NCBI GenBank assembly: GCA_001464545.1
Contig: LNFC01000023.1
Span: 124,001-188,000, forward strand
Source: Acidobacteria bacterium Ga0077551
Lineage (GTDB): Bacteria; Pseudomonadota; Alphaproteobacteria; Caulobacterales; Hyphomonadaceae
Length of the DNA stretch: 64,000 bases
Direction of reading: 5' to 3'
Part shown: positions 45,929-55,261 of the stretch, piece by piece
Position numbering within the stretch: the first letter of the stretch is position 1
Layout: every line of letters begins with the position of its first letter
Notes under the pieces: generated by a model
The model's input: only the letters and a program-made list of their open reading frames with translations
Database searches by the model: none
Told to the model about the DNA's origin: nothing
Translations under genes and position numbers: made by a program

Positions 45929-46557
45929 GGGGACCACTTCAGGAAATTGCTGAGAATCGTCAGCCCCAGCTTCTGGCTTTTTTCCGGGTGGAACTGGGTG
46001 CCGAAGAGGTTGTCCCGGCCGAGGGCGGCGGCGAAGGGGGCGCCGTAGTCGCACCAGGCGGCGACGTGGGTCTCGTCCTCCGGGCGGAAGGCGTATGAGT
46101 GGGTGAAGTAGGCGTGGGGCGAGGGGCCGAGGCCTTCGAGGACGGGGTGGCCCGCGGTGAGGAGGATCTCGTTCCAGCCGACATGCGGGACGGGCAGGCC
46201 GGGGGCGGGCTCGAACGCCTCGACGAGGCCGTGGATCCAGCCGAGGCCGCGGGTTTCGCCGTCCTCGAGGCCGACATCCGCCATCAGCTGCAGGCCGACG
46301 CAGATGCCGAGGAAGGGGCGGGCCTTGTCGATGACGGCGGCTTCGAGGGCCTCCACCATGCCGGGAATGGCGCGCAGGGCGCCGGCGCAGTCGGCAAAGT
46401 GGCCGACGCCGGGCAGGACGATGCGGTCGGCGGCGGCGAGGCCGGCGGGGGAGGCGGTGATCTGGATGTCGTGGCCTTCGCCGGCGGCGGCGGCGAGGGC
46501 GCGCGCGCAGGAGTGGAGGTTGCCGGAGCCATAGTCGATGAGCGCAACGCGGGACAT
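45925..46557 (-). CDS. hisH: Imidazole glycerol phosphate synthase subunit HisH
   Basis: A 210-residue class I glutamine amidotransferase that supplies ammonia to HisF. The oxyanion and nucleophile motif is GICVGLQLM (Cys) and the His-Glu pair is in FHPEKS. PGVGHF near residue 50 is also typical. It is first of the hisHA pair; hisB is about 3.5 kb upstream with three other genes between. Confidence 0.96.
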   Translation of the reverse strand: MSRVALIDYGSGNLHSCARALAAAAGEGHDIQITASPAGLAAADRIVLPGVGHFADCAGALRAIPGMVEALEAAVIDKARPFLGICVGLQLMADVGLEDGETRGLGWIHGLVEAFEPAPGLPVPHVGWNEILLTAGHPVLEGLGPSPHAYFTHSYAFRPEDETHVAAWCDYGAPFAAALGRDNLFGTQFHPEKSQKLGLTILSNFLKWSP

Positions 46558-46648
46558 GGGCGGCTCTTAGCGGGGGCGGGGGGGCGTGGCAATCGAGGGG
46601 CATTGCGCGCTTGGACACGCCGCAAAATCATGCGATAGGCCGCCTGCC

Positions 46649-47956
46649 ATGGATCTAGTTATACTTCTCGCGCTGATCGCCCTCAACGGGGTGTTCGCGC
46701 TTTCCGAACTCGCGATTGTCTCCTCCCGCCGGAACCGGCTGCAGATGCGCGCCGACAAGGGCGACCGGGGGGCCAAGGTTGCCCTGAAGCTGCAGGAAGA
46801 CCCCTCCGCCTTCCTCTCGACCGTGCAGGTGGGCATCACGCTGATCGGGATCATCGCGGGCGCGTACGGCGCGACAGCGCTGGCGGAAGACGTGGCGCCG
46901 TGGATCGTGCAGACCTTCCCGGCGCTGGAGAAACAGGCGGGCCTGATCGCGTTCGGCGTGGTGATCGCGGCGACGACGTATCTCTCGATTGTCGTCGGCG
47001 AGCTTGTGCCGAAGCGGATTGCCATCACGGCGCCGGAAGCGTTCGCAAGTATCATTGCGCCGCCGATGGCGCTGCTGGCGAAGATCGTGTTTCCGGTTGT
47101 CTTCATCCTGAGGGGTTCCACCAACCTGATCCTCCGCCTGTTCGGCCTGTCGAAGGTCAGTATCGAGCAGATGACGGAAGAAGAGATCGAAAGCGTGATC
47201 GAGGAAGGCGCCGCCAGCGGCGCCATCGACGAGGACGAGCGCGCGATGATCCGCAGCGTGATGCGTCTGGCGGACCGGGACGTGCGCTCGATCATGACGT
47301 CGCGCAAGGATGTCGTCTGGCTCGACCTCGATGATCCGCCGGAAGAACTTTTGAAGCGCATCGCGGAAAGCCATCACTCGCGCTTCCCGGTGGCGCGCGG
47401 TGACCTCGAACATGTGATCTCGGTGGTTCAGACCAAGGATCTTCTGGCGCTGTCCGAGGGCAAGCGGCTGCCGGATTTCGAGACGGCGGGACATGCACCC
47501 CTGTTTGTGCCGGACTCGATGACGGTGCTCAACCTGCTCGAGAGCATGCAGGCGAGCGCCGTGCAGATGGCGCTGGTGTCGGATGAGCTCGGCCATATCG
47601 AGGGTATCGTCACGGCCGCCGATGTGCTCGGCGCGATTGCCGGGGACGTTGCCTTCTCGGCGGAAGACGGACTGGCGCGGCCGCAGAAGCGCGAGGATGG
47701 CTCCTGGCTGCTGGATGGCCGCATGGCCATCGAGGACGCGGAGATCGCGCTGGGTTCGGACGTGACACCGGAGGAAGATCCTCCGTACACGACCGTTGCG
47801 GGCCTGGTGATCCACCACCTTCAGCGCATTCCGGAACTTGGCGATGCGGCGGTGTCCAATGGCTGGCGATTCGAAGTGATCGACATGGACGGCCGCCGGA
47901 TCGACAAGCTGCTGGTGGCGCGGATTCCTGCGTCGGCCGAAGACCCGACCGGTTAG
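46649..47956 (+). CDS. CNNM/CorC-type transporter (DUF21 and CBS domains)
   Basis: A 435-residue membrane protein of the hemolysin-like HlyC/CorC family. It has a DUF21 (CNNM) membrane domain with the block STVQVGITLIGIIAGAYG, a CBS pair (about residues 205-325) and a C-terminal CorC_HlyC domain. It is a putative magnesium or other divalent ion transporter. A second, shorter member is at 59517-60779. The ATG at 46649 gives the first helix at once; the stop overlaps that of the carotenoid oxygenase gene. Confidence 0.9.
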   Translation: MDLVILLALIALNGVFALSELAIVSSRRNRLQMRADKGDRGAKVALKLQEDPSAFLSTVQVGITLIGIIAGAYGATALAEDVAPWIVQTFPALEKQAGLIAFGVVIAATTYLSIVVGELVPKRIAITAPEAFASIIAPPMALLAKIVFPVVFILRGSTNLILRLFGLSKVSIEQMTEEEIESVIEEGAASGAIDEDERAMIRSVMRLADRDVRSIMTSRKDVVWLDLDDPPEELLKRIAESHHSRFPVARGDLEHVISVVQTKDLLALSEGKRLPDFETAGHAPLFVPDSMTVLNLLESMQASAVQMALVSDELGHIEGIVTAADVLGAIAGDVAFSAEDGLARPQKREDGSWLLDGRMAIEDAEIALGSDVTPEEDPPYTTVAGLVIHHLQRIPELGDAAVSNGWRFEVIDMDGRRIDKLLVARIPASAEDPTG

Positions 47957-49389
47957 GGCAGGGCGATCCAGTTGCCGTGGAAGCCGGGCGGGATGCGCAC
48001 CGGGATGGTGATCGCAGCGACCGGCGGACCGGAGAATTGCTGCGCGTCGAGAATCACCAGGTCGGTCGTGTCCGTGTTGGTGTCGATGACATAGCCGATC
48101 AGCCAGCCTTCATCCTCGGCGGATCTGGCATGCGCGGGCACGAAGACGAACTCGCCGGGAACCTTGCCGGGGCCGAAATCGTGCACCTCGCGCGTGTGCG
48201 CGCCGAGGTCATGCTTGTAGAGGGCGGTGGCGCCCATCCATTCGGCAGTGCCGGCCGGGGGCAGCGCGACCGTATAGGCATAGCGGTATGGCTGGCCGAT
48301 GCGGCGTTCATCCGGACGCGGAAATTCCTGCGGGGCGGCATCGATCACGGTGCGGGTGACCTTGCAGGCCGCCGGGTCTATCTCGAGGCATTCGAACGTT
48401 GTCGTGGCGGCGTTCGGGCCTTTCTGGCCGTCGTCGAAGACGGCGGAGTGGACGCAGGCATCCATGATCACCTTGCCGTCTTCGGTCTCGTAGGCGTTGG
48501 CAGGGTGGAAGATGTAGCAGGGCGAGATTTCGCACCAGATGATCTCGTCGCCCTTGCCCTCGCGGGGGAGGAGGCCGATGCGGGCCGCGTGTTTCGGGTT
48601 CCAGCGATACGGGAAGTTCTCGCCGGAGATCATCGCGGGCATCGAGAAGGTCACGGGCAGGTCCATCACGATGACGTAGTTCTTGGTGATCATGCAGTCA
48701 TGGATGGAGGGGCCGTGCTCGACGGTAATGGGCTCGTGGCGGCGAACCTTTCCATCCGTGTCCAGAACAGTGTGCCAGATCACAGTGGGATCCATCGCGT
48801 TGTAGCAGATGGCATGGGTCTCACCGGTCAGCGGATCGAGATGCGGGTGAGCGGTGAAGCCCTGGGCGAGGAGGCCGTCAAAGTCGCTGCGTGTGCGGGA
48901 CTCAAGCATGTCGGAGACTTCGACCGGCAGGCCGCCGGCCTCGACGATGGCCCAGATCTTTCCGCCCATCGGGACAACGTTCGTGTTCGGACTACCGAAG
49001 CGGCTTTCCGGGCCGGGGATCGGCTTCTCGCCGAGGGCCTCGCTGATTTCAGCCGAGCGGATCCAGCGGTTGCGGTACCAGAGCGCCTTGCCGCCTTCGA
49101 GGCGGACGCCGTGCAGCATGCCGTCGCCGGCGAACCAGTGGTGCGTGGCGGGATTGGGCGCCTCGAAAGGGTTCGGGCCGTTGCGCAGGTAGAGGCCGTT
49201 CAGGGCGGCGGGGATGGCGCCGGTAACTTTGAGGTCCGCCAGCGTGTGCTCGGTTTTCAGGGGCGTGTGGATGCCGGTCAGATAGGGGTTCGGCGCCTTG
49301 GTCTTTCGGTGGACGCGGTTGAAACTCGCAACCCCCATGAGGCCTTTGGTGACAACGCCGCGGATGGCGGCTTCGACGGGGCTGGGCAT
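47953..49389 (-). CDS. Carotenoid oxygenase family protein
   Basis: A 478-residue seven-bladed beta-propeller dioxygenase of the RPE65/CCD family, which cleaves carotenoids, stilbenes or apocarotenoids with Fe(II). Four iron-binding histidines are in TAHPHLD, SIHDCM, IFHPANAYE and GFHGNW. There is no signal peptide. The substrate is unknown; no carotenoid synthesis genes are nearby. It is divergent from a TetR gene with only 61 bases between them, so that regulator probably controls it. Confidence 0.92.
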   Translation of the reverse strand: MPSPVEAAIRGVVTKGLMGVASFNRVHRKTKAPNPYLTGIHTPLKTEHTLADLKVTGAIPAALNGLYLRNGPNPFEAPNPATHHWFAGDGMLHGVRLEGGKALWYRNRWIRSAEISEALGEKPIPGPESRFGSPNTNVVPMGGKIWAIVEAGGLPVEVSDMLESRTRSDFDGLLAQGFTAHPHLDPLTGETHAICYNAMDPTVIWHTVLDTDGKVRRHEPITVEHGPSIHDCMITKNYVIVMDLPVTFSMPAMISGENFPYRWNPKHAARIGLLPREGKGDEIIWCEISPCYIFHPANAYETEDGKVIMDACVHSAVFDDGQKGPNAATTTFECLEIDPAACKVTRTVIDAAPQEFPRPDERRIGQPYRYAYTVALPPAGTAEWMGATALYKHDLGAHTREVHDFGPGKVPGEFVFVPAHARSAEDEGWLIGYVIDTNTDTTDLVILDAQQFSGPPVAAITIPVRIPPGFHGNWIALP

Positions 49390-49433
49390 GGGGGCTCCTG
49401 TGACGATGTAAGAGGTTGCGAGGGCTTCAAAAA

Positions 49434-49469
49434 ATGTTTACACCGATAACATGTCCGAGAAAGATAACA
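49434..49469. promoter_or_regulatory. Candidate TetR operator between carotenoid oxygenase and tetR
   Basis: TGTT and AACA form an inverted repeat in TGTTTACACCGATAACA (49435-49451), which reaches the tetR ATG at 49451. GATAACA is repeated at 49445-49451 and 49463-49469, 18 bases apart. The position in a short divergent gap suits an operator for both genes. Confidence 0.5.
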
Positions 49470-50056
49470 CTGTCAACATCCATTCCGAGAAAAATCGCTA
49501 CCATCATGGCGATTTGCGCTCAGCGCTGATCGAGGAAGGCCTGAAACTGATCGATACCGGGCCGGCTGATGCGCTGAGCCTGCGCGAGATTGCGCGCAAT
49601 GCCGGGGTGTCGGCGACGGCGGTCTACCGGCACTTTCCGGACAAGGCGGCGCTTCTCGGGGCGCTGTGCCTCGAAGGCCATGCTCGAATGGCGAAAGCGT
49701 TCGAGGCGGCCATGGCCAGCGCGTCGCCGGGCGTCGAGGCGTTCAATGCGATGGGGCGGGCTTACGTGACTTTTGCGCTCGCGCACCCGTCCCTGTTCCG
49801 GCTGATGATGGCGCAGCCTGACGGGCCTGTGCCTGTGCCACCGCCCAGCCCGGGGGGCGGCGGGTCGGACGGGATGCAGATCCTCGTCAACGCCATCGAC
49901 GGCCTGTTCGGGCCGGATGCGCCAGCGCATGTGCGTGAGGCGGGGCGGCTGCGCGCCTGGTCACTGGTGCACGGCCTCGCCATGCTGATCCTGGACGGTC
50001 AGGTGCCGGCCGAGCCGGCGCTGATCGACGCGGTGGTGGACGCGAGCGTGCTTTAG
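49451..50056 (+). CDS. TetR-family transcriptional regulator
   Basis: A 201-residue regulator. The N-terminal HTH is SLREIARNAGVSATAVYRHF after a YHHGDLRSALIEEGL start typical of TetR proteins with a WHG C-terminal domain; the rest (about residues 75-200) would bind a ligand. A proline/glycine-rich loop (PVPPPSPGGGGSDG) lies in the middle. It is likely the local regulator of the divergent carotenoid oxygenase. It ends 7 bases before the convergent hisB stop. Confidence 0.9.
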   Translation: MSEKDNTVNIHSEKNRYHHGDLRSALIEEGLKLIDTGPADALSLREIARNAGVSATAVYRHFPDKAALLGALCLEGHARMAKAFEAAMASASPGVEAFNAMGRAYVTFALAHPSLFRLMMAQPDGPVPVPPPSPGGGGSDGMQILVNAIDGLFGPDAPAHVREAGRLRAWSLVHGLAMLILDGQVPAEPALIDAVVDASVL

Positions 50057-50063
50057 CCCGGAT

Positions 50064-50660
50064 TTAGAGGCTGCCCTTGGTGCTGGCAGGCTTGCCGCCA
50101 AGGCGGGGGTCGACCGTGATGGCGGTGCGCAGGGCCCGGGCGGTGGCCTTGAAGCAGCTTTCGGCGATGTGATGGTTGTTTTCGCCGTAGAGGTTCTCGA
50201 TGTGCAGGCACATGCCGCCATTCCCGGCGAGGGCGTGGAAGAACTCCTTGAAGAGTTCGGTGTCCATTTCGCCGAGCTTGTCGCGCCGGAAATCAACCTT
50301 CCAGATCAGATAGGGGCGCTTGCAGAGGTCCACCGAGGCACGGGTCAGCGTCTCGTCCATCGGAATGTAGGCATGGCCAAAGCGGGCGATGCCGCCAAAA
50401 TCGCCGAGCGCCTTGGCAATGGCCTCGCCAATGACGATGCCGGTGTCTTCCACCGAGTGGTGTAAATCGATGTGCAGGTCGCCGTTGCAGCGTACCGTAA
50501 GGTCAATCAGCGAGTGGCGGGACAGGCTGTCGAGCATGTGGTCGAAGAAGCCGATGCCGGTGTCGATGTCGGACTTGCCCGTGCCATCAAGGTTAACGGT
50601 TACCGAAATGTCGGTTTCCTTGGTCTTGCGGGCGATCGTGGCGGTGCGGTTCTGGGTCAT
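50064..50660 (-). CDS. hisB: Imidazoleglycerol-phosphate dehydratase HisB
   Basis: A 198-residue monofunctional dehydratase. Metal-binding motifs are [30 protein letters not shown] and [20 protein letters not shown]. The start at 50660 is an ATG after a spaced purine stretch. It is the first his gene of the set on the minus strand; hisH follows after the tetR, carotenoid oxygenase and CorC genes, so it must end its own transcript or read antisense to tetR. Confidence 0.96.
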   Translation of the reverse strand: MTQNRTATIARKTKETDISVTVNLDGTGKSDIDTGIGFFDHMLDSLSRHSLIDLTVRCNGDLHIDLHHSVEDTGIVIGEAIAKALGDFGGIARFGHAYIPMDETLTRASVDLCKRPYLIWKVDFRRDKLGEMDTELFKEFFHALAGNGGMCLHIENLYGENNHHIAESCFKATARALRTAITVDPRLGGKPASTKGSL

Positions 50661-50780
50661 GAGCGGGCATATAGTCCTTCGTGAACATTACAGCTAGCGC
50701 ATGATCTTCACTGATTCCTAAACATCTACGGGGCAGTTTGCTCAACAGATTTCGAATCGGGGGACTGGAGCCGCCCTAGT

Positions 50781-52553
50781 GTGAAGCATTCGTCGGTCAT
50801 CGGCCGGTTGACGGGCAGAGTATCCATTCCGGTTTTCGCCGGGATTACCGCCGGGCTTTTGTCCATTCTCCTGTACCTTGCAGTTATTGCGATCTCCATC
50901 GCTTACCGGATGATCCTACTGGGCGAGCCGTTCGGTCTCGTGATGCCGGCGCCGGTGCTGCTGGTCATGCTGGTCGCCTGTGTGACCATCTCGGGCGTGG
51001 GGACCTATTTTTGCGCCAAGCCCCTCCAGGCGGTGTTCGAACGGTTTACCGCCTACATGACCACAAGCCGCGTAGACGCCGAAGCCGAGCTCGAGGACAT
51101 GCAGTTCCCGGAACTGCGGCGCCTGCGCGTGGCGACGACGCGTACGGTGCGCAAGCTGCGGCGCGAAAACGAAACGCTGCGCCAGATTGCCTACAAGGAT
51201 TCGCGCACCGGATTGCCGAACGCGATTGCGCTGGAGCGGCACGTCAACGCGACACTCCCGGAAGCGAGCTTCGAGTATCCGGCGGCGTTCCTGTTGCTGG
51301 ACATCGACCGTTTCGGCCAGCTGCTCGAGCAGGTCGGCACAACCAATGGCGATGCGCTGATCGACGCCGCGGCGAAGCGGTTGACGCGGGCCTTGTCCGA
51401 CCTCGGCGATCCGGCGGCGATCGCGCTGCGCGGCAGCATGCTGTCGGCGATGTCGGCCGACAAGTTCGTGCTCTACCTGCCGTGCGCCATAAACCGGGAT
51501 CATGTGATCTCGATCGCACGGGCGATCCGCGCCGCATTTGCCGAACCTTTCGAATTGCCGACGCGGCAGATCACCATGTCGATCTCGGGTGGTATCGTGA
51601 TGGCGCCGGAAGACGCCGAATCCTTCGCGAAGCTGATGCAGAATGCCAAGCTGGCGGTGCGGCTGGTGCGCTCTGAGGCGCAGTCCGGTTTCCGTTTCTT
51701 CACGCCGCGCCTGACGCGGATCGTGCAAGGACGCTACCGGTTCGAGGCAGAGCTGCGCGACGCGGTGGCGAACAAGGAATTCAAGGCGGTCTTCCAGCCG
51801 AAGATCGACTTCCAGACGGGCCGGATCGTGGGCGCCGAAGCACTGGCGCGCTGGCGCCGGCCGAACGGCAAGCTGATCTCACCGGCGACGTTCATTCCGG
51901 TGGCGGAGCAGGCGGGACTGATAGATGCGATCGGCATGCAGATCCTCGAGGCGGCGTGCGAGGCGGCGCGCAGCTGGCAGCTGGAAGGCTATGACCTGAC
52001 GGTGGCCGTCAACGTCTCGCCCAGCCAGTTCCAGCGGCACGACCTGACGGACGCGATCATGGCGGTGCTGCGCCGGACGGGCCTGCATCCGAACCGGCTG
52101 GAGCTGGAGATCACCGAGAGCATGGCGGTGTCCGATCCGGCGCGCGTGGCGGAGTTCATCTCCCCGCTGCGGGCGATGGGCACCAAGCTCGCAATCGACG
52201 ATTTCGGCACCGGCCATTCGAACCTTGCGACGCTGACGCAGCTGCCCTTCGACGTGTTCAAGATCGACCGGCAGTTTGTCTCGGCGCTGGAGACTGACCG
52301 GCAGGCGCCTGCGATTGTCGAGATGATCCTCGCGATGGCCGAGACGCTGGGCCTGAAAACCGTGGCCGAGGGCGTGGAGACGACGCGGCAGGCCGAGTTC
52401 CTGCGGCGGCGCGGCTGCACGATGGCGCAGGGCTTCCTGTACTCACCCGGCCTGCCTGAGACGGCCTTCTTCGATTTCCTGCGCGCCTGGCGCCCGGGGC
52501 AGGTGAACGAGCAGCAGAACGACGTTCAGGAGCGTCAGGCGCCGCGCCGGTAG
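50781..52553 (+). CDS. Membrane c-di-GMP phosphodiesterase with degenerate GGDEF and EAL domains
   Basis: A 590-residue protein starting with GTG at 50781. Two transmembrane helices (about residues 17-45 and 55-78) precede a GGDEF-like domain (about 140-305) whose motif is SADKF, so it is not a cyclase. The EAL domain (about 325-575) keeps AEALARW, the Asn of NVSPSQF, ELEITES, IDDFGTGHSN, the Lys of FKIDRQF and AEGVET, so phosphodiesterase activity is expected. The C-terminus overlaps the convergent GNAT gene by 19 bases. Confidence 0.92.
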   Translation: MKHSSVIGRLTGRVSIPVFAGITAGLLSILLYLAVIAISIAYRMILLGEPFGLVMPAPVLLVMLVACVTISGVGTYFCAKPLQAVFERFTAYMTTSRVDAEAELEDMQFPELRRLRVATTRTVRKLRRENETLRQIAYKDSRTGLPNAIALERHVNATLPEASFEYPAAFLLLDIDRFGQLLEQVGTTNGDALIDAAAKRLTRALSDLGDPAAIALRGSMLSAMSADKFVLYLPCAINRDHVISIARAIRAAFAEPFELPTRQITMSISGGIVMAPEDAESFAKLMQNAKLAVRLVRSEAQSGFRFFTPRLTRIVQGRYRFEAELRDAVANKEFKAVFQPKIDFQTGRIVGAEALARWRRPNGKLISPATFIPVAEQAGLIDAIGMQILEAACEAARSWQLEGYDLTVAVNVSPSQFQRHDLTDAIMAVLRRTGLHPNRLELEITESMAVSDPARVAEFISPLRAMGTKLAIDDFGTGHSNLATLTQLPFDVFKIDRQFVSALETDRQAPAIVEMILAMAETLGLKTVAEGVETTRQAEFLRRRGCTMAQGFLYSPGLPETAFFDFLRAWRPGQVNEQQNDVQERQAPRR

Positions 52554-53053
52554 GTGCCGACAGGGACGCCGCCGAGCAGCGTCTCGCCGGATCTGCGGTA
52601 ACCCAGTTTTTCGGCGACTCGGACCGAGTTCGTATTGGCGGGCTCGATCACGCAGGAGCTGACGCCCGGGCAGTTGGAATCCAGCCATTGGTGCGCGGCA
52701 GTCATCGCTTCCGTGGCGATGCCGCGGCCCCAGGCGGCGCGGCCAAAGGCCCAGCCGGCTTCGGGGCCGGGCACGAGATCTGCCGGAAGGCCGCGCTGGA
52801 AATCGGAGAAGCCCGCTTCGCCAAGGAATTCGCCGGTCTGGCGGTCGGTGACGACCCAGTAGCCATAGCCCTTGAACACCCAGAGGCCGGCCGAGCGCAG
52901 CAACGCAAACCAGACATCCTGGCGGCCGCGCGGCTTGCCGCCAATGAAGCGGACGACATCTTCATCGGCCCAGACAGCGGCGGCTGCGTCGAGATCGGTG
53001 GGCTCGGCGCCGCGCAAACGTAGGCGCGCTGTTTCGATGATTGGGGCCTTCAC
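52535..53053 (-). CDS. GNAT-family N-acetyltransferase (RimJ/RimL-like)
   Basis: A 172-residue acetyltransferase. The acetyl-CoA loop is AAWGRGIATEAM and the family pattern ETARLRLRGAEPTDL, then PANTNSVRVAEKLGYRR is typical of RimJ/RimL-like enzymes. The GTG at 53053 overlaps the stop of the upstream gene as GTGA, which settles the start. It probably modifies a protein N-terminus or small molecule; the substrate is unknown. Confidence 0.88.
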   Translation of the reverse strand: MKAPIIETARLRLRGAEPTDLDAAAAVWADEDVVRFIGGKPRGRQDVWFALLRSAGLWVFKGYGYWVVTDRQTGEFLGEAGFSDFQRGLPADLVPGPEAGWAFGRAAWGRGIATEAMTAAHQWLDSNCPGVSSCVIEPANTNSVRVAEKLGYRRSGETLLGGVPVGTYRRGA

Positions 53054-53478
53054 GCGCCGGCTTTCATCTTGGCAAGCATCGCACCCATCGCGGCGTGCAC
53101 GGCGTTGATGGCCTTCAGGGGACGGACCATCACCTTGAAGTCCGTGATCTGACCATCTCCGTTCCACGCGATCATGTCGACGCCGTTGACGGCGATGCCG
53201 TCCATTTCGGTTTCGAATTCGAGGACGGCGCGGTCTCCGCAATCGAAGACGCGGGTATAGTGGAAGCTGTCATTGCCAAGCGTTTCGCCGGCGGCGAGCA
53301 GGTAGCCCATTGTGATAGGCTTGCCGACCTGCGGTGTGTGGACCACGGGGCTCTTGAAGACGACCTCGTCGGCCAGCAGGGGCGCGAGGCCGCCAGGCGA
53401 ATGGTCGTGAGCCATCCAGTCAAACCAGCGCTGCAGGTTCGGGCTGTGGCCGGTTTCAGGGATCAGGTGTTTTGCCAT
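53050..53478 (-). CDS. SnoaL-like/NTF2-fold protein
   Basis: A 142-residue protein predicted to have the cone-shaped NTF2-like fold: the start LQRWFDWMAHDHSPGGLAPL and the strands with VLEFETEMDGIAVNGVDMIA and GQITDFKVMVRPLKAIN are typical of SnoaL-like members. Some are isomerases or hydrolases and others bind small ligands. It is coupled to the GNAT gene by a 4-nt overlap, and the two form a unit. Function unknown. Confidence 0.8.
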   Translation of the reverse strand: MAKHLIPETGHSPNLQRWFDWMAHDHSPGGLAPLLADEVVFKSPVVHTPQVGKPITMGYLLAAGETLGNDSFHYTRVFDCGDRAVLEFETEMDGIAVNGVDMIAWNGDGQITDFKVMVRPLKAINAVHAAMGAMLAKMKAGA

Positions 53479-53664
53479 TCTGTGGTCCTCCCGGAGGGGA
53501 GATTAGGCCCGGCGGGGCCGGGCTGCAACCGGGGCCTGCGGCAACAGGCTTGGCCTTCCTGTTCCCATGCGTCACGGGCTGCCCCTAGCGGATTCGTATT
53601 GCCAAGCGTGCGCCCGATGCAGAGGATCGGTTTGTGAAGGCAGAACAGAAAGGGCGTTTGCGTC

Positions 53665-54501
53665 ATGGGCAATCATGTGAAGGACAAGTCGATCATCGTG
53701 ACCGGAGCGGCCGGCGGATTCGGGAGGCTGGTCAGCGAGAAGGCCGCAGCGCTCGGCGCGAAAGTGACGTGTGCGGATGTTGACCTTGCCGCGCTGGAAG
53801 CGAGTGTCGCGGCGATCCGCAAGGCGGGCGGCATGGCGCAGGCCGTGCGCGCGGACGTGACGAACATTGCGGAGATGAAGGCGGTAGCGAAGGCGGCTGT
53901 GGAGGCCTATGGCCGTATCGACGTGATGCTGAACAATGCGGGCGTGATGCCACTTGCGCTCTACGCGGACCACGAGAGCGCGCTGGAGAAATGGCACCGC
54001 TGCATCGACATCAACATCAAGGGCGTGCTGAACGGCACCGTGGCCGTGCATGACCAGATGATCGCGCAGGGCGAGGGCCATGTGATCAACGTGTCGTCGA
54101 TCTATGGCAACTTTCCGGTCTATGGAGCGGCGGTGTATGGCGCGACAAAATCGGCGGTGAACTTCCTCTCGGAGTCTCTGCGCATCGAGACGCGCGGCAA
54201 GATCAAGGTGACCATCGTGAAGCCGACGGGCGTGCCGGGGACCGGGCTTGGCGCGGGCGTCGTCAATCCGCAGGGCATTGTCGGGATCGTGGGGCAGAAT
54301 GCGGGGGAGTATTTCGAAGTGCTCGACCTGATGCGGGAAGGCAAGCTGGACCCCGCGCGCCTTTACCCGAACGAGATGGAGTATGTGGCGCTGGATCCGG
54401 CCTTCATTGCCGACCAGATCATCCACGCGATCAACCAGCCGAAAGGCGTCTCCATCGGCGACATCACCGTGCGCGCGTCGGGCGATCACTACATTCTCTG
54501 A
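53665..54501 (+). CDS. Short-chain dehydrogenase/reductase
   Basis: A 278-residue SDR with complete motifs: TGAAGGFG for NAD(P) binding, NNAG, the catalytic Ser in INVSSIYG and YGATK. This contrasts with the SDR at 31687, which lacks the Tyr. It stands after a 186-bp gap and converges on an alpha/beta hydrolase. The substrate is not predictable. The ATG at 53665 is used. Confidence 0.92.
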   Translation: MGNHVKDKSIIVTGAAGGFGRLVSEKAAALGAKVTCADVDLAALEASVAAIRKAGGMAQAVRADVTNIAEMKAVAKAAVEAYGRIDVMLNNAGVMPLALYADHESALEKWHRCIDINIKGVLNGTVAVHDQMIAQGEGHVINVSSIYGNFPVYGAAVYGATKSAVNFLSESLRIETRGKIKVTIVKPTGVPGTGLGAGVVNPQGIVGIVGQNAGEYFEVLDLMREGKLDPARLYPNEMEYVALDPAFIADQIIHAINQPKGVSIGDITVRASGDHYIL

Positions 54502-54509
54502 GGCGGTGC

Positions 54510-55253
54510 CTACGCGTAGCCGAGAAAGGCGAGGATTTTCTCAAAGACGTCCCGGTCGAGGCAGAGTTCGCGGTGGTCGAGGTCCTCAACGCCGTGGACT
54601 TGGGCGCCCGGGAGTTTCGCCGCGACGGCGGCAATTTCATTCAGCGGGCAGCCGATGTCGGCGTCGGAGCCGATGAAGAGGAGCTTGCCGGTGTAGCTGG
54701 CGAGCGCGCCCGCGAAATCGAAGGGGGTGAGTTCGCCGCCGCCTGCGGCGCGGACAAATTCCAGCGCCTTGTCCAGCGCGGCAGGATCGGCGCCTTCGCG
54801 GCGCTTGGCCTCCGCCCAACCGAGCACGGGCGGGGCGATCAGCACGACATAGTCAGCCTTGGCGCCGGCTTTCAGCGCGTTGGCGGTGGCGATGCAGCCA
54901 AACGAATGCGCGATGATCGCATCTATGGGCGCTTCGGCCGCGCAGACATCCAGTACGGCCTTGCCGGCGGCTGCGCCGCTGAAGTCTGTGGCCTTCGACG
55001 CGCCGTGGGCGGGCAGATCCATCAGCAGGACAGGCCGGGTGTTGGAGATGAAATCCTGCGCATACTGGCGCCAGATCCGGTGGGTATCGTTCCAGCCGTG
55101 TACGAACAATGTCGCGGGGCCTTCATGCGCGCGCCAGAGCGGAGTCTCACCCACATCGCGCCTGGCATTCGGCGGCAACATGTTCTGCCCGGGTGCCGCG
55201 CTGATCGGGCTGGGCTTCAGTTCGGCGAGTAGCGCTTTGACAGCCGGGTCCAT
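54510..55253 (-). CDS. Alpha/beta hydrolase
   Basis: A 247-residue hydrolase. The oxyanion loop is LFVHGWNDTHRIW and the nucleophile elbow is AHSFGC, a variant of GxSxG with Ala in place of the first Gly. A C-terminal His in DLDHREL completes the likely triad. The ATG at 55253 is chosen over a GTG just upstream at 55256. It is 8 bases after the CoA-ester lyase stop and may be cotranscribed with it. Confidence 0.85.
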   Translation of the reverse strand: MDPAVKALLAELKPSPISAAPGQNMLPPNARRDVGETPLWRAHEGPATLFVHGWNDTHRIWRQYAQDFISNTRPVLLMDLPAHGASKATDFSGAAAGKAVLDVCAAEAPIDAIIAHSFGCIATANALKAGAKADYVVLIAPPVLGWAEAKRREGADPAALDKALEFVRAAGGGELTPFDFAGALASYTGKLLFIGSDADIGCPLNEIAAVAAKLPGAQVHGVEDLDHRELCLDRDVFEKILAFLGYA

Positions 55254-55261
55254 CACGTCAG

